NCBI RefSeq assembly: GCF_004000885.1
Contig: NZ_BIMC01000015.1
Span: 62,001 to 126,000, forward strand
DNA length: 64,000 nt
Reading direction: 5' to 3'
DNA from: Paenibacillus glucanolyticus NBRC 15330
GTDB lineage: Bacteria > Bacillota > Bacilli > Paenibacillales > Paenibacillaceae
Shown here: piece by piece, positions 23,475-32,392 of the stretch
How positions within the stretch are numbered: the first letter of the stretch is position 1
Layout: each line of letters begins with the position of its first letter
Program-made: the position numbers and the translations under genes
Notes under the pieces: generated by a model
What the model was told of the DNA's origin: nothing
Database searches by the model: none
Seen by the model: the letters and a program-made list of their open reading frames with translations, nothing else

Positions 23475-24533
23475 TCAAATTTTTCTGCGTTTATGTTGTT
23501 CAAATGAAATTATCTTGGCTTTTGATGGTGTTTTGATGGTTTGGGGATAAATGTGTTCATCTGCATATGCTTGTTGGTCCTTCAGATTTATATAATGTTC
23601 TTCTGCAGTGTTAGCCCATTCCGGAATATGATCCTCTGTAAATGGACGTTCAGGAATTGTAGGACAATCGAATACTGGCATTCCTTGCGTTCCGCGTTTC
23701 AAAATACGATCATACAACTCTTGTCGTTTTTCACTCTCCTTTTTCCATACATCTAAGATGACCTGACCCATACGCTGATTTGGAAATAGTTGAAACCATT
23801 TGATTCTCGGCTCTACCTCACCGTAATTGGCGAGGAAAGCCCTATCAATTTTTTTATATGTTGCCCCAGAAGAGAGCACGGCTTTCATTAAATAATAGAT
23901 ACGTCGTAAGATAAATACTTGTGCAGGAATGAGGAAGGTAGACCATCCAGAATACCAATGCTTTAAATCGTTCAAATAAGCCATAATAACAAATGATAGA
24001 GTAAGACCAAAAATATATCCTGTTATTTCTGCTGAGAGTTTCGGACCAATTACTTTTAGCAGATTCGGCCGTTTTTCAGGTGTAAATGTTGTGTAATTAA
24101 CGTTATTAAAGATCCGATTGCGAAAATGATCTACATTATAACGATATGTATAATCAAAGACCTGTGCTCTTCTCGATTGATGAAAAGCCTGAGGTGGGAA
24201 GATCATGTAGTACAAATGTAATGGCGATATGTAGGGTGTAGCGTTCCATCTTTCAACTTCCATATCAATGTGTCTCTGACGGATACTTGAAGCAACTTCT
24301 ACATATAGCCGCTTAGATCCGGTAAAAAAGATCGTGACAATTAAAGCACTGAACACTAATATATTTGTACTAAAAAGAGAATACAATTGATGAAGATTAG
24401 AATTGTAATTTGTAAAAAGCTGAAGATTTGGGAAGCTTTTTTCGATTATAAATGCAATTGGATAGGTAGCGATTGTAAGACCACTTACCCAAAAAAGCAA
24501 GCTTGAGAAATTAAATTTATTTTTCGTTTTCAC
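23475..24533 (-). CDS. Membrane protein, unknown function
   Basis: About 352 aa from GTG 24533 (GAGG 8 nt upstream; the GTG at 24542 overlaps that site). Four membrane helices: two in the first 75 residues (LLFWVSGLTIATYPIAFII, NILVFSALIVTIFF) and two near 185-230 (YIFGLTLSFVIMAYL, STFLIPAQVFILRRIYYLM). The loops are rich in aromatic and basic residues, and the last 120 residues are soluble and charged. Transcribed opposite to neighbouring DNA-metabolism genes. Possibly an additional conjugation or exclusion membrane protein, but I do not recognise it. Confidence 0.6.
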   Translation of the reverse strand: MKTKNKFNFSSLLFWVSGLTIATYPIAFIIEKSFPNLQLFTNYNSNLHQLYSLFSTNILVFSALIVTIFFTGSKRLYVEVASSIRQRHIDMEVERWNATPYISPLHLYYMIFPPQAFHQSRRAQVFDYTYRYNVDHFRNRIFNNVNYTTFTPEKRPNLLKVIGPKLSAEITGYIFGLTLSFVIMAYLNDLKHWYSGWSTFLIPAQVFILRRIYYLMKAVLSSGATYKKIDRAFLANYGEVEPRIKWFQLFPNQRMGQVILDVWKKESEKRQELYDRILKRGTQGMPVFDCPTIPERPFTEDHIPEWANTAEEHYINLKDQQAYADEHIYPQTIKTPSKAKIISFEQHKRRKI

Positions 24534-24609
24534 TGTTATCACCTCTACAGTGATTATAGATCGGTGTGGAAGGTTTATACAATTTTAGAATGAAGAAAGT
24601 GGAAATGTG

Positions 24610-24634
24610 ATCACGAATATGATACATTCGTGAT
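24610..24634. promoter_or_regulatory. Palindromic operator candidate
   Basis: ATCACGAAT and ATTCGTGAT form a 9-bp perfect inverted repeat separated by 7 bp, in the promoter region shared by the divergent genes at 24533 (minus) and 24800 (plus). A dimeric repressor site is likely. Confidence 0.5.
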
Positions 24635-24652
24635 ATAACATTTTAAAAACTT

Positions 24653-24755
24653 CTCGGCGTCAGGCGACATACCGAGTTTTATCTTAGAACCACGATTTAA
24701 ATGTGTCTAGTAAATGACATTGTCATTTCTTTGCCCATTTATCGTGGTTCTTTTT
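24653..24755 (+). promoter_or_regulatory. Family 1 RNA leader of the 5' nuclease gene
   Basis: At 24653-24676: outer stem CTCGG/CCGAG, inner stem GTC/GAC, loop AGGC, one nt unpaired 5' and ATA 3'. The terminator pairs GAACCACGAT with ATCGTGGTTC (24687-24750) then TTTTTG, with an inner AAATGACA/TGTCATTT hairpin. Confidence 0.75.
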
Positions 24756-24799
24756 GTTATGTCGCTTATCAATTAACCACAAATAGGGAGGGAACGAGA

Positions 24800-26200
24800 A
24801 TGAAACTACGTGCAAAAATGCCTGTTAAGGCCACGGAGAAAAGCTTGAGAGTATGTTTAGAAAGTGTTTATCGACAATGGAAGAGCAGAGCTGGAGAAGT
24901 AAGAAAAGCTGAGTTGACAGATGATGGATGGTTTGAGATTCTCATAGGACCTAACCTTCATCCACAAGAATTTGGATACATCGAGCCAGCTAAGAATCCC
25001 ATCTCACAAGAGGGAAATATATTTCAAGTATCCATAATAGGTAGTACCTCAGAGAAATTAAAAGCTATCTTTCAGGAATTATCAATGAAGATTATAGAGC
25101 ACGAAGTAGAAAGTGGTTATATTTCTGAAGTTTTATTATGCAGCGGTGAAGGAATTCAGTTTCAATTGGTTGAAGCAGATTGGCAGCCAATGCAGTCTGG
25201 AATGAATCATTTAACTCAAGTTGGTTCTCAAGCGGCGGTACCTTTATCTGAAAATGAAATAAAACTAACTTCAACAGATAGAAGTACAGTAACCCCTCCA
25301 ACAATGTCCTCATCTCTTTTAATCATTGATGCAATGAACTTATTAGCAAGATGTTACTGGGCAACTGCTTATTCTAAAGAAGAGCATGAGTTAATGAAGT
25401 CTTCAAAAGGGAAATTTACGAATGCGATTAAACCACTGACCGAGAAGTTGGTTAAAATGATTCGTAGATTTGCACCTACACATATCGCTGTAGTATGGGA
25501 TCCACCGGGAGGCCGATCTACATTGTGGAGACGAAGATTAGCAGATTTTTATAAGGCAAACAGAGATAATAAAGAAGATCCAGTACCATTTAAGGAGCAG
25601 ATAGAGACTGCAAAGTCAGTGTTTCGTGCCATGAACATTCAGCAATTCCATGTAGATACCATGGAGGCAGATGACCTAGCAGGCAGCTTATCTAAAAGGT
25701 GGTCTACAGAGATTAATGGTAATTGTCTACTCTGGAGTAACGATAAAGACTACTTTTAATTGTTGGACCCAAATATCGTTCAATTAGTAGAAGATGAGCC
25801 ATTTGATCTAAAAATGTTCATGCAGAAATATGATGGGATAACACCAACTCAATTTATAGACTACAAAGGTTATTGCGGTGATACGAGTGATAATATTCCA
25901 GGTGTTACCGGCATTGGGCCAAAAGGTGCAATTGAATTATTAAAAACATATGGAAGTATGGAAGCAGCAGTATCCGAGATAAATAGGAAAAAAGACGATC
26001 CAAAACTTAAGGGGGTCGAGAAAAAACTTCTCATGGGATCGGAGAGCGGGTTGTTGAGCCGGGAACTTGCAACCATTTTACTCGATGTACCGGAAATGAA
26101 GGCAGTCGCTTGGGAGGATCTTGCCATTAAGATTAATCGTTCAGGGTATCTTGAGATGATGGCTGAATTAGAAATCGAAGTAAAAAGTAATGCTGCTTGA
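24800..26200 (+). pseudogene. PolI-type 5'-3' exonuclease, interrupted by nonsense codon
   Basis: From ATG 24800 (after GGGAGGG) one frame runs to 26200 but is broken by TAA at 25757-25759. Across the stop it reads WSNDKDYF, then stop, then LLDPNIVQLV. The family expects ..DKD.LQLL.., so CAA (Gln) has become TAA by one C-to-T change. The C-terminal two-thirds is the FEN-like domain of DNA polymerase I: LLIIDAMNLLARCYW, AVVWDPPGG, EADDLAG, DTSDNIPGVTGIGPKGAIELL. The first 165 residues are an extra domain I do not recognise. No polymerase domain follows. A second initiation at TTG 25760 could give a separate C-terminal piece. Readthrough or sequence error are alternatives. Confidence 0.8.
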
Positions 26201-26225
26201 AGCCCAGAAATTGGGCTTCTTCTCA
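26200..26225 (+). terminator. Terminator of the 5' nuclease gene
   Basis: AAGCCCA/TGGGCTT with a 5-nt loop, followed by CTTCTTC. Confidence 0.7.
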
Positions 26226-26236
26226 TTTCGTAATGA

Positions 26237-26557
<321 letters not shown>

Positions 26558-26621
26558 GTTTTTCGGGCAGAGAAGGGAAGTGTCTTTTTTACTATCCCAT
26601 TATTCCAAGGAGTGAATGAAA

Positions 26622-27014
26622 ATGTCCAAATCTATTAAACCAGAGGTTATGACGAGAAAATTAGCTGCATTAAGAAAAACCAAAGCACGTTACATCAATG
26701 CTAACAAAATGCAGTATGCACCTGATGATAATGTAGAATTTGATTTTATGATGCACCTTTATCTTATGCTCGGAGCATATGAATCAGACATTATTCAAAT
26801 TAAACAAAATGCAGCTGGTGTTCTTAACACACCACAGTCTGACGCAGAAAAAAGAATATCTCTTCTATTAAATGAAGCGGGGTTCACAGCTATGGAACTA
26901 GCTCGATTAGAATCATTCGATTTATTAAATCAAAGGTCTCTTCTGATACGAGATATACACCGTCTAATGAAAGTATGTATGGTTGTTACCGCAAGAACTG
27001 AGGTTGTTATATGA
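26622..27014 (+). CDS. Hypothetical helical protein
   Basis: 130 aa from ATG 26622, 9 nt after AAGGAG (ATG 26616 is only 3 nt away). Basic N-terminus (MSKSIKPEVMTRKLAALRKTKARYINANK) and an all-helical body. First gene of a two-gene operon; its stop overlaps the next start by 4 bp (ATGA). It may bind nucleic acid through the basic N-terminus, but no motif confirms it. Confidence 0.65.
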   Translation: MSKSIKPEVMTRKLAALRKTKARYINANKMQYAPDDNVEFDFMMHLYLMLGAYESDIIQIKQNAAGVLNTPQSDAEKRISLLLNEAGFTAMELARLESFDLLNQRSLLIRDIHRLMKVCMVVTARTEVVI

Positions 27015-27565
27015 GTAAAAAATGGTTTACTCCTCTCCATTGGTTGGTTTCGCGCATAGGCGAGATGGATCCGATTGAGGTTGAACAATTTTTGATCAGA
27101 CTTGCAGAATCTGCAGATCCCCAAATATTAAAGTCTGTTTTTGAAGATGAACTTATTAATGATGGATATTATGATGATGTTCGCTCAAGCGAGTGGGAGA
27201 AGACATCAGAGATGCAGTGGGTCTATCGTGTGACGGATACTAGGTTCGATGTGCTGGATGTTGTGAACCATAAGCTAACAGAGGATGGACGAGGGGTTTA
27301 TCGAATCCGTCTTGTGGAGGTTGAACTAAGCTCTTATACCGAAGAGCAAATTGCAAAGGAAATCGAAGTACATGGTTATACAAACGAAAAACATGTAAGG
27401 ACTATTTATGGATCAGATACTAATTATATTATCGCTCAATGCATAGCAGAGAATATTGAACCATCTTCAGATGGTCCTGAGTATACAAATCTCATAATGG
27501 TTGCTGATGTGCTTTTTCACGAGAAAGGAATTAAGACAGATTGGATTGAATCGATTGCTGTTTAA
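27011..27565 (+). CDS. Hypothetical protein
   Basis: 184 aa, acidic, mixed alpha/beta. ATGA overlap with the preceding gene shows translational coupling. The middle (EMQWVYRVTDTRFDVLDVV, GVYRIRLVEVELSSYTEEQI) is beta-rich. A good terminator follows at 27581-27614. I do not recognise the family. Confidence 0.65.
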   Translation: MSKKWFTPLHWLVSRIGEMDPIEVEQFLIRLAESADPQILKSVFEDELINDGYYDDVRSSEWEKTSEMQWVYRVTDTRFDVLDVVNHKLTEDGRGVYRIRLVEVELSSYTEEQIAKEIEVHGYTNEKHVRTIYGSDTNYIIAQCIAENIEPSSDGPEYTNLIMVADVLFHEKGIKTDWIESIAV

Positions 27566-27580
27566 TTCTGAAAGAATCAC

Positions 27581-27614
27581 AAAAAAGAGTCGGGTAAAAA
27601 ACCGGCTCTTTTTT
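27581..27614 (+). terminator. Operon terminator
   Basis: AAAAAAGAGTCGG pairs with CCGGCTCTTTTTT. Confidence 0.85.
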
Positions 27615-27739
27615 CATTTAAGGAACTGAATTTTCATCAATGGAATTATTAATACTTGTAATAAAAATAAAGATAACCAAGTTATTAATTATAGAAAGTC
27701 TATAAATATCAACTTTCAATTTAGAAATTGCCATGGTAC

Positions 27740-27885
27740 TATAATCACATATATAAGGGGATTTTGGGTTCTGCCATACGGCAAGGGCCATTAGAAAGGC
27801 ACTTACACCGGTATGTTTGTTCTCACCTTTAAGGAGGGACTTTCTCAAAAGAGAACATATATGTGAGGGGTGTCTTTTTTTATAT
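27740..27885 (+). promoter_or_regulatory. Family 1 RNA leader, adjacent gene lost
   Basis: TATAAT (27740-27745); after 21 nt, 27767-27789 folds with outer stem GGTTC/GGGCC (two wobble pairs), inner stem GCC/GGC and loop ATAC. A terminator with GTTCTC/GAGAAC and ending GGGTGTC followed by TTTTTTT closes it. The next ribosome site (AAAGGGG, near 27912) leads to a 3-codon frame only. A new promoter with TATAAT near 27976 then serves the next gene. Confidence 0.6.
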
Positions 27886-28012
27886 TCATTCCTTGTTTAG
27901 AATATAAAGAAAGGGGTTATATGGGTAGATAAAAGGCATTATTTTGAAACGCAATGCTTAATAGTCTATGGTATAATACACATGCGGTGTTAGCTTGGGG
28001 AGGATAAAAAGA

Positions 28013-28360
28013 GTGATAAAGAAGCATTCAAAGATACAATGGTCTTCATTGATGGGGGAAGAGGAAAACGAGTTTCACGTTCGCTTTCAATTTTCTCTAC
28101 ATAGAAAAATGGATTATAGTTTACTACTAGATGAATTTCTAAAGCGTCTTCAGTCAATTAAAGAGGATGGTAAAAGAATAGTATCGATCGAGATGGAAGT
28201 TGAAAATATAGCAAGACAAGACAATGAAGTTATATTCGATTTCTCCATTAATGCATTTTTTGAAGGTGAGTGTACAGAAGAGTGGGCCCATCGAAATATT
28301 GAAGCAGCCCTGAAAACTTCACTTGTACCTTTCAATTGGATGAGAATCGGCCGGCGGTAA
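28013..28360 (+). CDS. Hypothetical protein
   Basis: 115 aa from GTG 28013, 8 nt after GGGGAGG; the TTG at 27995 would place that site inside the gene. Basic N-terminus, then a beta/alpha body (FHVRFQFSLHRKMDYSLLLDEFL, VIFDFSINAFFEG). A single small domain that I do not recognise. Terminator at 28437-28465. Confidence 0.6.
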   Translation: MIKKHSKIQWSSLMGEEENEFHVRFQFSLHRKMDYSLLLDEFLKRLQSIKEDGKRIVSIEMEVENIARQDNEVIFDFSINAFFEGECTEEWAHRNIEAALKTSLVPFNWMRIGRR

Positions 28361-28436
28361 TTTTAGGAAGAAGCTCTCTTCCATATCAAGAAAGCCCTAA
28401 ACATCCCGCATGGTTAATTAGTCTTCATAAACCCCC

Positions 28437-28465
28437 AGCGCAGCTTGATGCAAGCTGTGCTTTTT
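28437..28465 (+). terminator. Intrinsic terminator
   Basis: AGCGCAGCTT pairs with AAGCTGTGCT (one wobble), followed by TTTTA. Confidence 0.8.
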
Positions 28466-28560
28466 ACATTTATTATGGAATTGACATATAGATTTCACTA
28501 GTCAATTTTTTTAATTCATGACAGAACAACTTTGTTATTCTCATAATCAATATGATGTGA

Positions 28561-28730
28561 TATAATAAGACGCATAAATTACTTTTACTTTATTTTTTGT
28601 CTCAGGCCTGGGTCATAGAGACACTTTCAGAGATTAATTCCCAACACCTATTTTTTAAGGTGACCAAATTCTACTTTTGTAGGCATTCTATTTGAATGGA
28701 TTGGTCATGTTAAAAAGTGGGTGTTTTTTG
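28561..28730 (+). promoter_or_regulatory. Family 1-like RNA leader of a 32-aa gene
   Basis: TATAAT (28561-28566) and, at 28599-28622, outer stem GTCTC/GAGAC, inner stem GGC/GTC and loop CTGG, a variant of the usual ANGC. A long terminator follows (AACACCTATTTTTTAA.. with TTAAAAAGTGGGTGTT, then TTTTTT at 28730), then CACAACCCA and AAGGAGG before the ATG at 28778. Confidence 0.65.
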
Positions 28731-28777
28731 CTTTGCTCACTTTCACAACCCAAACCACATTCAAGGAGGAATTTAAC

Positions 28778-28876
28778 ATGTCTCAACGTGAACTTGCTAT
28801 TGCCATCTCCCGCATGCAGCGCAGAAATGCTGCTAAAAACAGGCTGGTAATCATTACTGGATCTGTTTCTAAGTAA
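28778..28876 (+). CDS. Small basic protein, 32 aa
   Basis: ATG 28778 has a near-perfect site AAGGAGG 9 nt upstream and follows a full promoter, leader and terminator of 217 bases, more regulation than coding sequence. The product is basic and amphipathic: MSQRELAIAISRMQRR followed by NAAKNRLVIITGSVSK. It has no signal peptide or membrane helix. The CACAACCCA-to-RBS layout matches that of the primase and methyltransferase genes. Possible roles are a small regulator, an anti-defence peptide or a toxin; none is shown. Confidence 0.6.
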   Translation: MSQRELAIAISRMQRRNAAKNRLVIITGSVSK

Positions 28877-28922
28877 TTATCATTTCACCTAAAAGAGATG
28901 CACTTTTGGGTGGGCATTCAAG

Positions 28923-28961
28923 AAGGAGCGAGCGACTAATGGTTGCTAGCTCTTTTTTTCT
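28923..28961 (+). terminator. Terminator after the 32-aa gene
   Basis: GGAGCGAGCGAC pairs imperfectly with GTTGCTAGCTC, then TTTTTTT. Confidence 0.65.
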
Positions 28962-29089
28962 TATCATTAGTTATTTTGGCTCTTCGGATTTAATGGTGGA
29001 ATGATCAATTGACGTAATCCATTATTTCGTGAAATTGGTTATTAGCGAAGAATAGTAGACTCATTTTGCGCAGGAAGGTGGGAGAAACG

Positions 29090-29278
29090 TTGGATACTCT
29101 ATATGAAGAATATTATTTAACCGATGGGTTCGGTAAGTCACTTGGCTATTATAACACCTATGACGAAGCGGTGAACATTTTAAATGTCAATGGTTCCGGA
29201 AGAATATACGGGGCGCATTGGATGCCCTCAAAAATCATGGGATTGTTGTGTAGAGTGTGGTCGGAGATAAAAATGTAA
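29090..29278 (+). CDS. Small hypothetical protein
   Basis: 62 aa from TTG 29090, preceded by AGGAAGGTGGGAG. The sequence YEEYYLTDGFGKSLGYYNTYDEAVNIL looks like a compact alpha/beta unit similar to small plasmid proteins that carry a DGFG...Y.T..EA motif. No function known. Confidence 0.5.
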   Translation: MDTLYEEYYLTDGFGKSLGYYNTYDEAVNILNVNGSGRIYGAHWMPSKIMGLLCRVWSEIKM

Positions 29279-29370
29279 TCAACCGGATGTGACTGGAAAC
29301 TGAATCATCTGTTTCCACCATTAAATCCGAATACCCGTTATTTTTAATAATAAAGGAGAGTGGATTTTTT

Positions 29371-29823
29371 ATGCCATTGACTTGGGTGGATCCAGCTATT
29401 TTAGTGCAATATCGCGGGCTTACCGTGTATTACACTTATAAGAATGACGATATTAACAATCAATCAGAAGTTTGGTTTTCCTTGAATGATGATGGGACGG
29501 ACGCCTTCGATGTTAGAGATCTTCCGGTGCCTGATTACATTAGTGAAATGGATTATAAAAAGATCGTCATGAACGCAATAGACCAAGGGAATTTGGCAGA
29601 ATATATTGCCCTTCTTGAAAAAGGATCACTTCAAACCTTGATTATTCCGAGTGTATGGACAGATCTCGAATTTCATCTTCTACTTGCATTTGCTGATAAA
29701 TATAATAATTATATTAAACAGGCTAATCGTGAGAATGAAAATTTAACTGGATGGAGACCGGTTATGATGGATGAATTTTACGATACTTACTTCCGTACTT
29801 ATCTTATTGACTTGTTGGTTTGA
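29371..29823 (+). CDS. Hypothetical protein
   Basis: 150 aa after AAAGGAGAG. The N-terminus is beta-rich (ILVQYRGLTVYYTYKN, EVWFSLNDDGTDAFDVRDLP), followed by helices with aromatic residues. Acidic overall. The upstream hairpin TGGAAAC/GTTTCCA (29291-29315) may be a regulatory or terminator structure. Unknown family. Confidence 0.6.
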   Translation: MPLTWVDPAILVQYRGLTVYYTYKNDDINNQSEVWFSLNDDGTDAFDVRDLPVPDYISEMDYKKIVMNAIDQGNLAEYIALLEKGSLQTLIIPSVWTDLEFHLLLAFADKYNNYIKQANRENENLTGWRPVMMDEFYDTYFRTYLIDLLV

Positions 29824-29841
29824 ATAATTGAATCATACAGT

Positions 29842-29885
29842 AAAAAGAGCAATTAGGTCGAGTTGATTCGCCTTTGCTCTTTTTA
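29842..29885 (+). terminator. Intrinsic terminator
   Basis: AAAAAGAGCAA pairs with TTGCTCTTTTT. Confidence 0.8.
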
Positions 29886-30010
29886 TTTTGAGGTGAATCA
29901 TTCTGATACTAATAACATTTAAAAATCCAGAGAATGTTTAGCTCTATAATTTTGATTACAGATTTCGGCCATGTTGATAGTAAACTTTTTCTAAGAGGTG
30001 AAGCACCGAA

Positions 30011-30250
30011 ATGAGTGATTCAGTTTTATTACAACCTTTCGCTAAAAGTGAAGTCCTTGTTGTTCAATTTATGAGAAAAACTTGGAAAATTGAATTTAGT
30101 GGCTGGGAACCTATGACGAATAACGGTAATGTTAATTGTTTATGTGGAACAAGAATTGATGGAGATGAGAGATGCCATGTGAGGATAAACGCTGATGTTA
30201 TCAAAACAATTAATGGTGTTGTTTTTCATCAGGATAACATTTCAATCTAA
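30011..30250 (+). CDS. Small hypothetical protein
   Basis: 79 aa. A single beta-rich domain (VLVVQFMRKTWKIEFSGWEP, NVNCLCGTRIDGDERCHVRI) with three cysteines in a short span (NCLCG..ERC), suggesting a zinc site. The ribosome site AGAGGTG sits inside a potential hairpin GGTG-AAG-CACC directly before the ATG. Second gene follows after 17 nt. Confidence 0.55.
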   Translation: MSDSVLLQPFAKSEVLVVQFMRKTWKIEFSGWEPMTNNGNVNCLCGTRIDGDERCHVRINADVIKTINGVVFHQDNISI

Positions 30251-30267
30251 GTTAAGGAGTGATTAAG

Positions 30268-30786
30268 ATGCCAGACTATTATCATGCTTCTCTTGAAATT
30301 GTTAAAGCACAATACCCTACCCATATTTGGGATAAAATAAGTTCTTATATACCAGGTCATTTAGAGGAATGTGAGAACGTATATTGCTATTCAAATGGAT
30401 ATCTGATTAATGGAGAATTTGAAGAACTTGAAGAATATCTAGTACAAGAGGGAATACCTTTTAATCGGTCATCAGAGGGTTTCATGGAGATTTCACCTGA
30501 ACGCCGTGTTTATAGACCAAACCTTATAGATCAGGTAATCTATCTTAACGAAGAAAGCGAAGCATATGTTACTACAAATTCTTTGCGAGTATTATTAAAA
30601 AGGGAACTTTCTCCTCATGAGATTCTAAAAAAAATAAAAGAGCTCTTAGATGAAAAGGATCCACAATATCCTGAGCTTAATAGCTATAAAATTTTGTGGA
30701 AAAAGGGAAACGAAATTCCATATGAACCTGACGAAACTATTTCTGATGAGGATGAAACCATTAGTGTAGTTGCTGTTCTTAAGTAG
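30268..30786 (+). CDS. Hypothetical protein
   Basis: 172 aa from ATG 30268 (AAGGAG 7 nt upstream; the GTG at 30259 overlaps the site). Acidic, alpha/beta, with YCYSNGYLINGEFEELEEYL and a C-terminal acidic tail. In an operon with 30011. I do not recognise a domain. Confidence 0.6.
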   Translation: MPDYYHASLEIVKAQYPTHIWDKISSYIPGHLEECENVYCYSNGYLINGEFEELEEYLVQEGIPFNRSSEGFMEISPERRVYRPNLIDQVIYLNEESEAYVTTNSLRVLLKRELSPHEILKKIKELLDEKDPQYPELNSYKILWKKGNEIPYEPDETISDEDETISVVAVLK

Positions 30787-30821
30787 AATTAAAAATAAGT
30801 GTGGTTGTGCAGTTTCTTTAT

Positions 30822-30909
30822 AGTAGAGACCTAACGGATCTACTACGTTAGAGATGTGCCTATCAACCCAGTTAAAAGTCGGACGCTGAGTTAATTCGTC
30901 CGACTTTTT
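30822..30909 (+). promoter_or_regulatory. Leader of the methyltransferase pair
   Basis: TAGTAGA/TCTACTA forms a 7-bp stem around GACCTAACGGA (30823-30847), possibly a diverged family 1 hairpin. A clear terminator follows (AAGTCGGACG / CGTCCGACTT, 30876-30905, then TTTC). The methyltransferase starts at 30941. Confidence 0.45.
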
Positions 30910-30940
30910 CATGAATATCTTTAAATGAGGTGTCTATTAC

Positions 30941-32365
30941 ATGGAGAACGATGAAATTAAGATGGTTCGAAATTTAAGAACATCGGAGAAAGATGGACAC
31001 ACGAGGCTAATTTTTGAGCCGAGTGTTCTGGAAGAGGCGGGTTTCTCAATCTCCGATCGAGTGAATATCCGAATTGAAAAAACTTCAATAGTTGTTGTCA
31101 GAACGGAAGATGAGGATGCAGACGGGGTAATATCACGTCGTATGAGAGCAGGATGGACTCAACCTCGTCCTTTCTTTGATCGTGCGAATCGTAACATCTC
31201 TAAGGTTTTAAGAGCGCGGAAACGTATCGATATTGTCATTAAAGATGGTGAAATCGTAGTGACACAAGAACAAGAGACATTTGACGTGTGTTTTGTTTCT
31301 GAAGATACGTATCTCAGAGGGCATAGTCTTTCAAAAATCCGTCTTTTCAGTCTACCGTCTGGAGCTGGTATGGCTACATCTGCACTTGTACATGGTACAG
31401 GGTTATATGAGTCGGTTGGTGGTGTGGACGTTAGTCAACAAGCAATTGATACATTCAGGTACAATTTCACTTCCGGAGTAACCATTTGGGGTGACATTAA
31501 ATTTATTAGCCCAGTTTGGATTAATGCAGCTGATGTGTGTTGGATATCACCCGATTGTACGGAGTACTCACTGATTGGGTCTAGAAATATTGGAACTACT
31601 TCAGGCCTTACTCCACATTATGCACGACTTGTTTGGGCAACAGGATGCCAAGCTTTAATTATTGAGCAGGTCCCGTCTTATTACCAAACCCGTAGTTATC
31701 ATCAACTTCGATCATTACTTAAGGCAGCAGGTTTTGTACATTGGTACGAAACTTCATTGAACTCTTTCGATTTCGGATCAGTAAGTTCTCGTCCGCGTGG
31801 ATTCGCTGTAGCAACAAAAGAAGAGACAGATTTCATGTGGCCAGAAATACCACAAATCCCAGATCGTTTTCGTACTACTGTTGGCCAAGTCTTAGGTAAT
31901 GAATGGGAATCAGGGGGACAGTGGCATAAGATCCAGGGCAGTCCTATCGAAAAGATTCTCCAAAAAAACAACATTACAAATAACTTTAAATCAACACATA
32001 CTCTTGTTGATCTTGAGTCAACAAGAATCAATGCGATTCTTTCTTCCTACCGTCGTACGAACGTAACCAGTAGCTACTTACGCCATCCTGATGGTGAGCA
32101 CTTTCGATATTTCTCCAGTGAAGAACTTCTTCGATTCATGAACATTCCTTCCGAATTTATTTTTCCAGAATGTATCACGGAAACTCAACGGACGCAGCTT
32201 GTAGGTCAAGGAGTTTGTGGATTATTAGCACAGGCTATCTCTACTAATTTAGCTGTAGCCATTATGAGTAAACAGGTCAGCGCAACAACAACTGCACCGA
32301 GACAGCGAAATGATGATACTGCTCTCCTGATGAACAAGAAAGGGCAGTTAGAATTCCTATTTTAA
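30941..32365 (+). CDS. Divergent C5-cytosine methyltransferase 1
   Basis: 474 aa. Family motifs are recognisable but altered. Motif I is SLPSGAGMATSAL. Motif IV is WISPDCTEYS, where the invariant Pro before catalytic Cys206 is Asp and the following Gln is Thr. Motif VI is IIEQVP, motif VIII is SSRPRGF, and motif X is VGQGVCGLLAQAI, with Gln-Gly-Val-Cys in place of GNAVP. Residues 1-115 form an AbrB/SpoVT-like beta-rich N-terminal domain shared with the genes at 32393 and 47092. It should methylate cytosine in DNA, if active. Start ATG follows GAGGTG. First gene of a tandem pair. Confidence 0.75.
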   Translation: MENDEIKMVRNLRTSEKDGHTRLIFEPSVLEEAGFSISDRVNIRIEKTSIVVVRTEDEDADGVISRRMRAGWTQPRPFFDRANRNISKVLRARKRIDIVIKDGEIVVTQEQETFDVCFVSEDTYLRGHSLSKIRLFSLPSGAGMATSALVHGTGLYESVGGVDVSQQAIDTFRYNFTSGVTIWGDIKFISPVWINAADVCWISPDCTEYSLIGSRNIGTTSGLTPHYARLVWATGCQALIIEQVPSYYQTRSYHQLRSLLKAAGFVHWYETSLNSFDFGSVSSRPRGFAVATKEETDFMWPEIPQIPDRFRTTVGQVLGNEWESGGQWHKIQGSPIEKILQKNNITNNFKSTHTLVDLESTRINAILSSYRRTNVTSSYLRHPDGEHFRYFSSEELLRFMNIPSEFIFPECITETQRTQLVGQGVCGLLAQAISTNLAVAIMSKQVSATTTAPRQRNDDTALLMNKKGQLEFLF

Positions 32366-32392
32366 AACATTGAATTTTTTGGAGGTATGGTA

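Noticed and set aside
27618-27848. Minus-strand frame of 76 codons
   Set aside because: It is the complement of the family 1 leader and its terminator, so the open frame is incidental.
30822-30847. Clear family 1 hairpin before methyltransferase 1
   Set aside because: The outer stem is good but the inner stem has only two pairs and the loop is TAAC; recorded only as a possible diverged copy.
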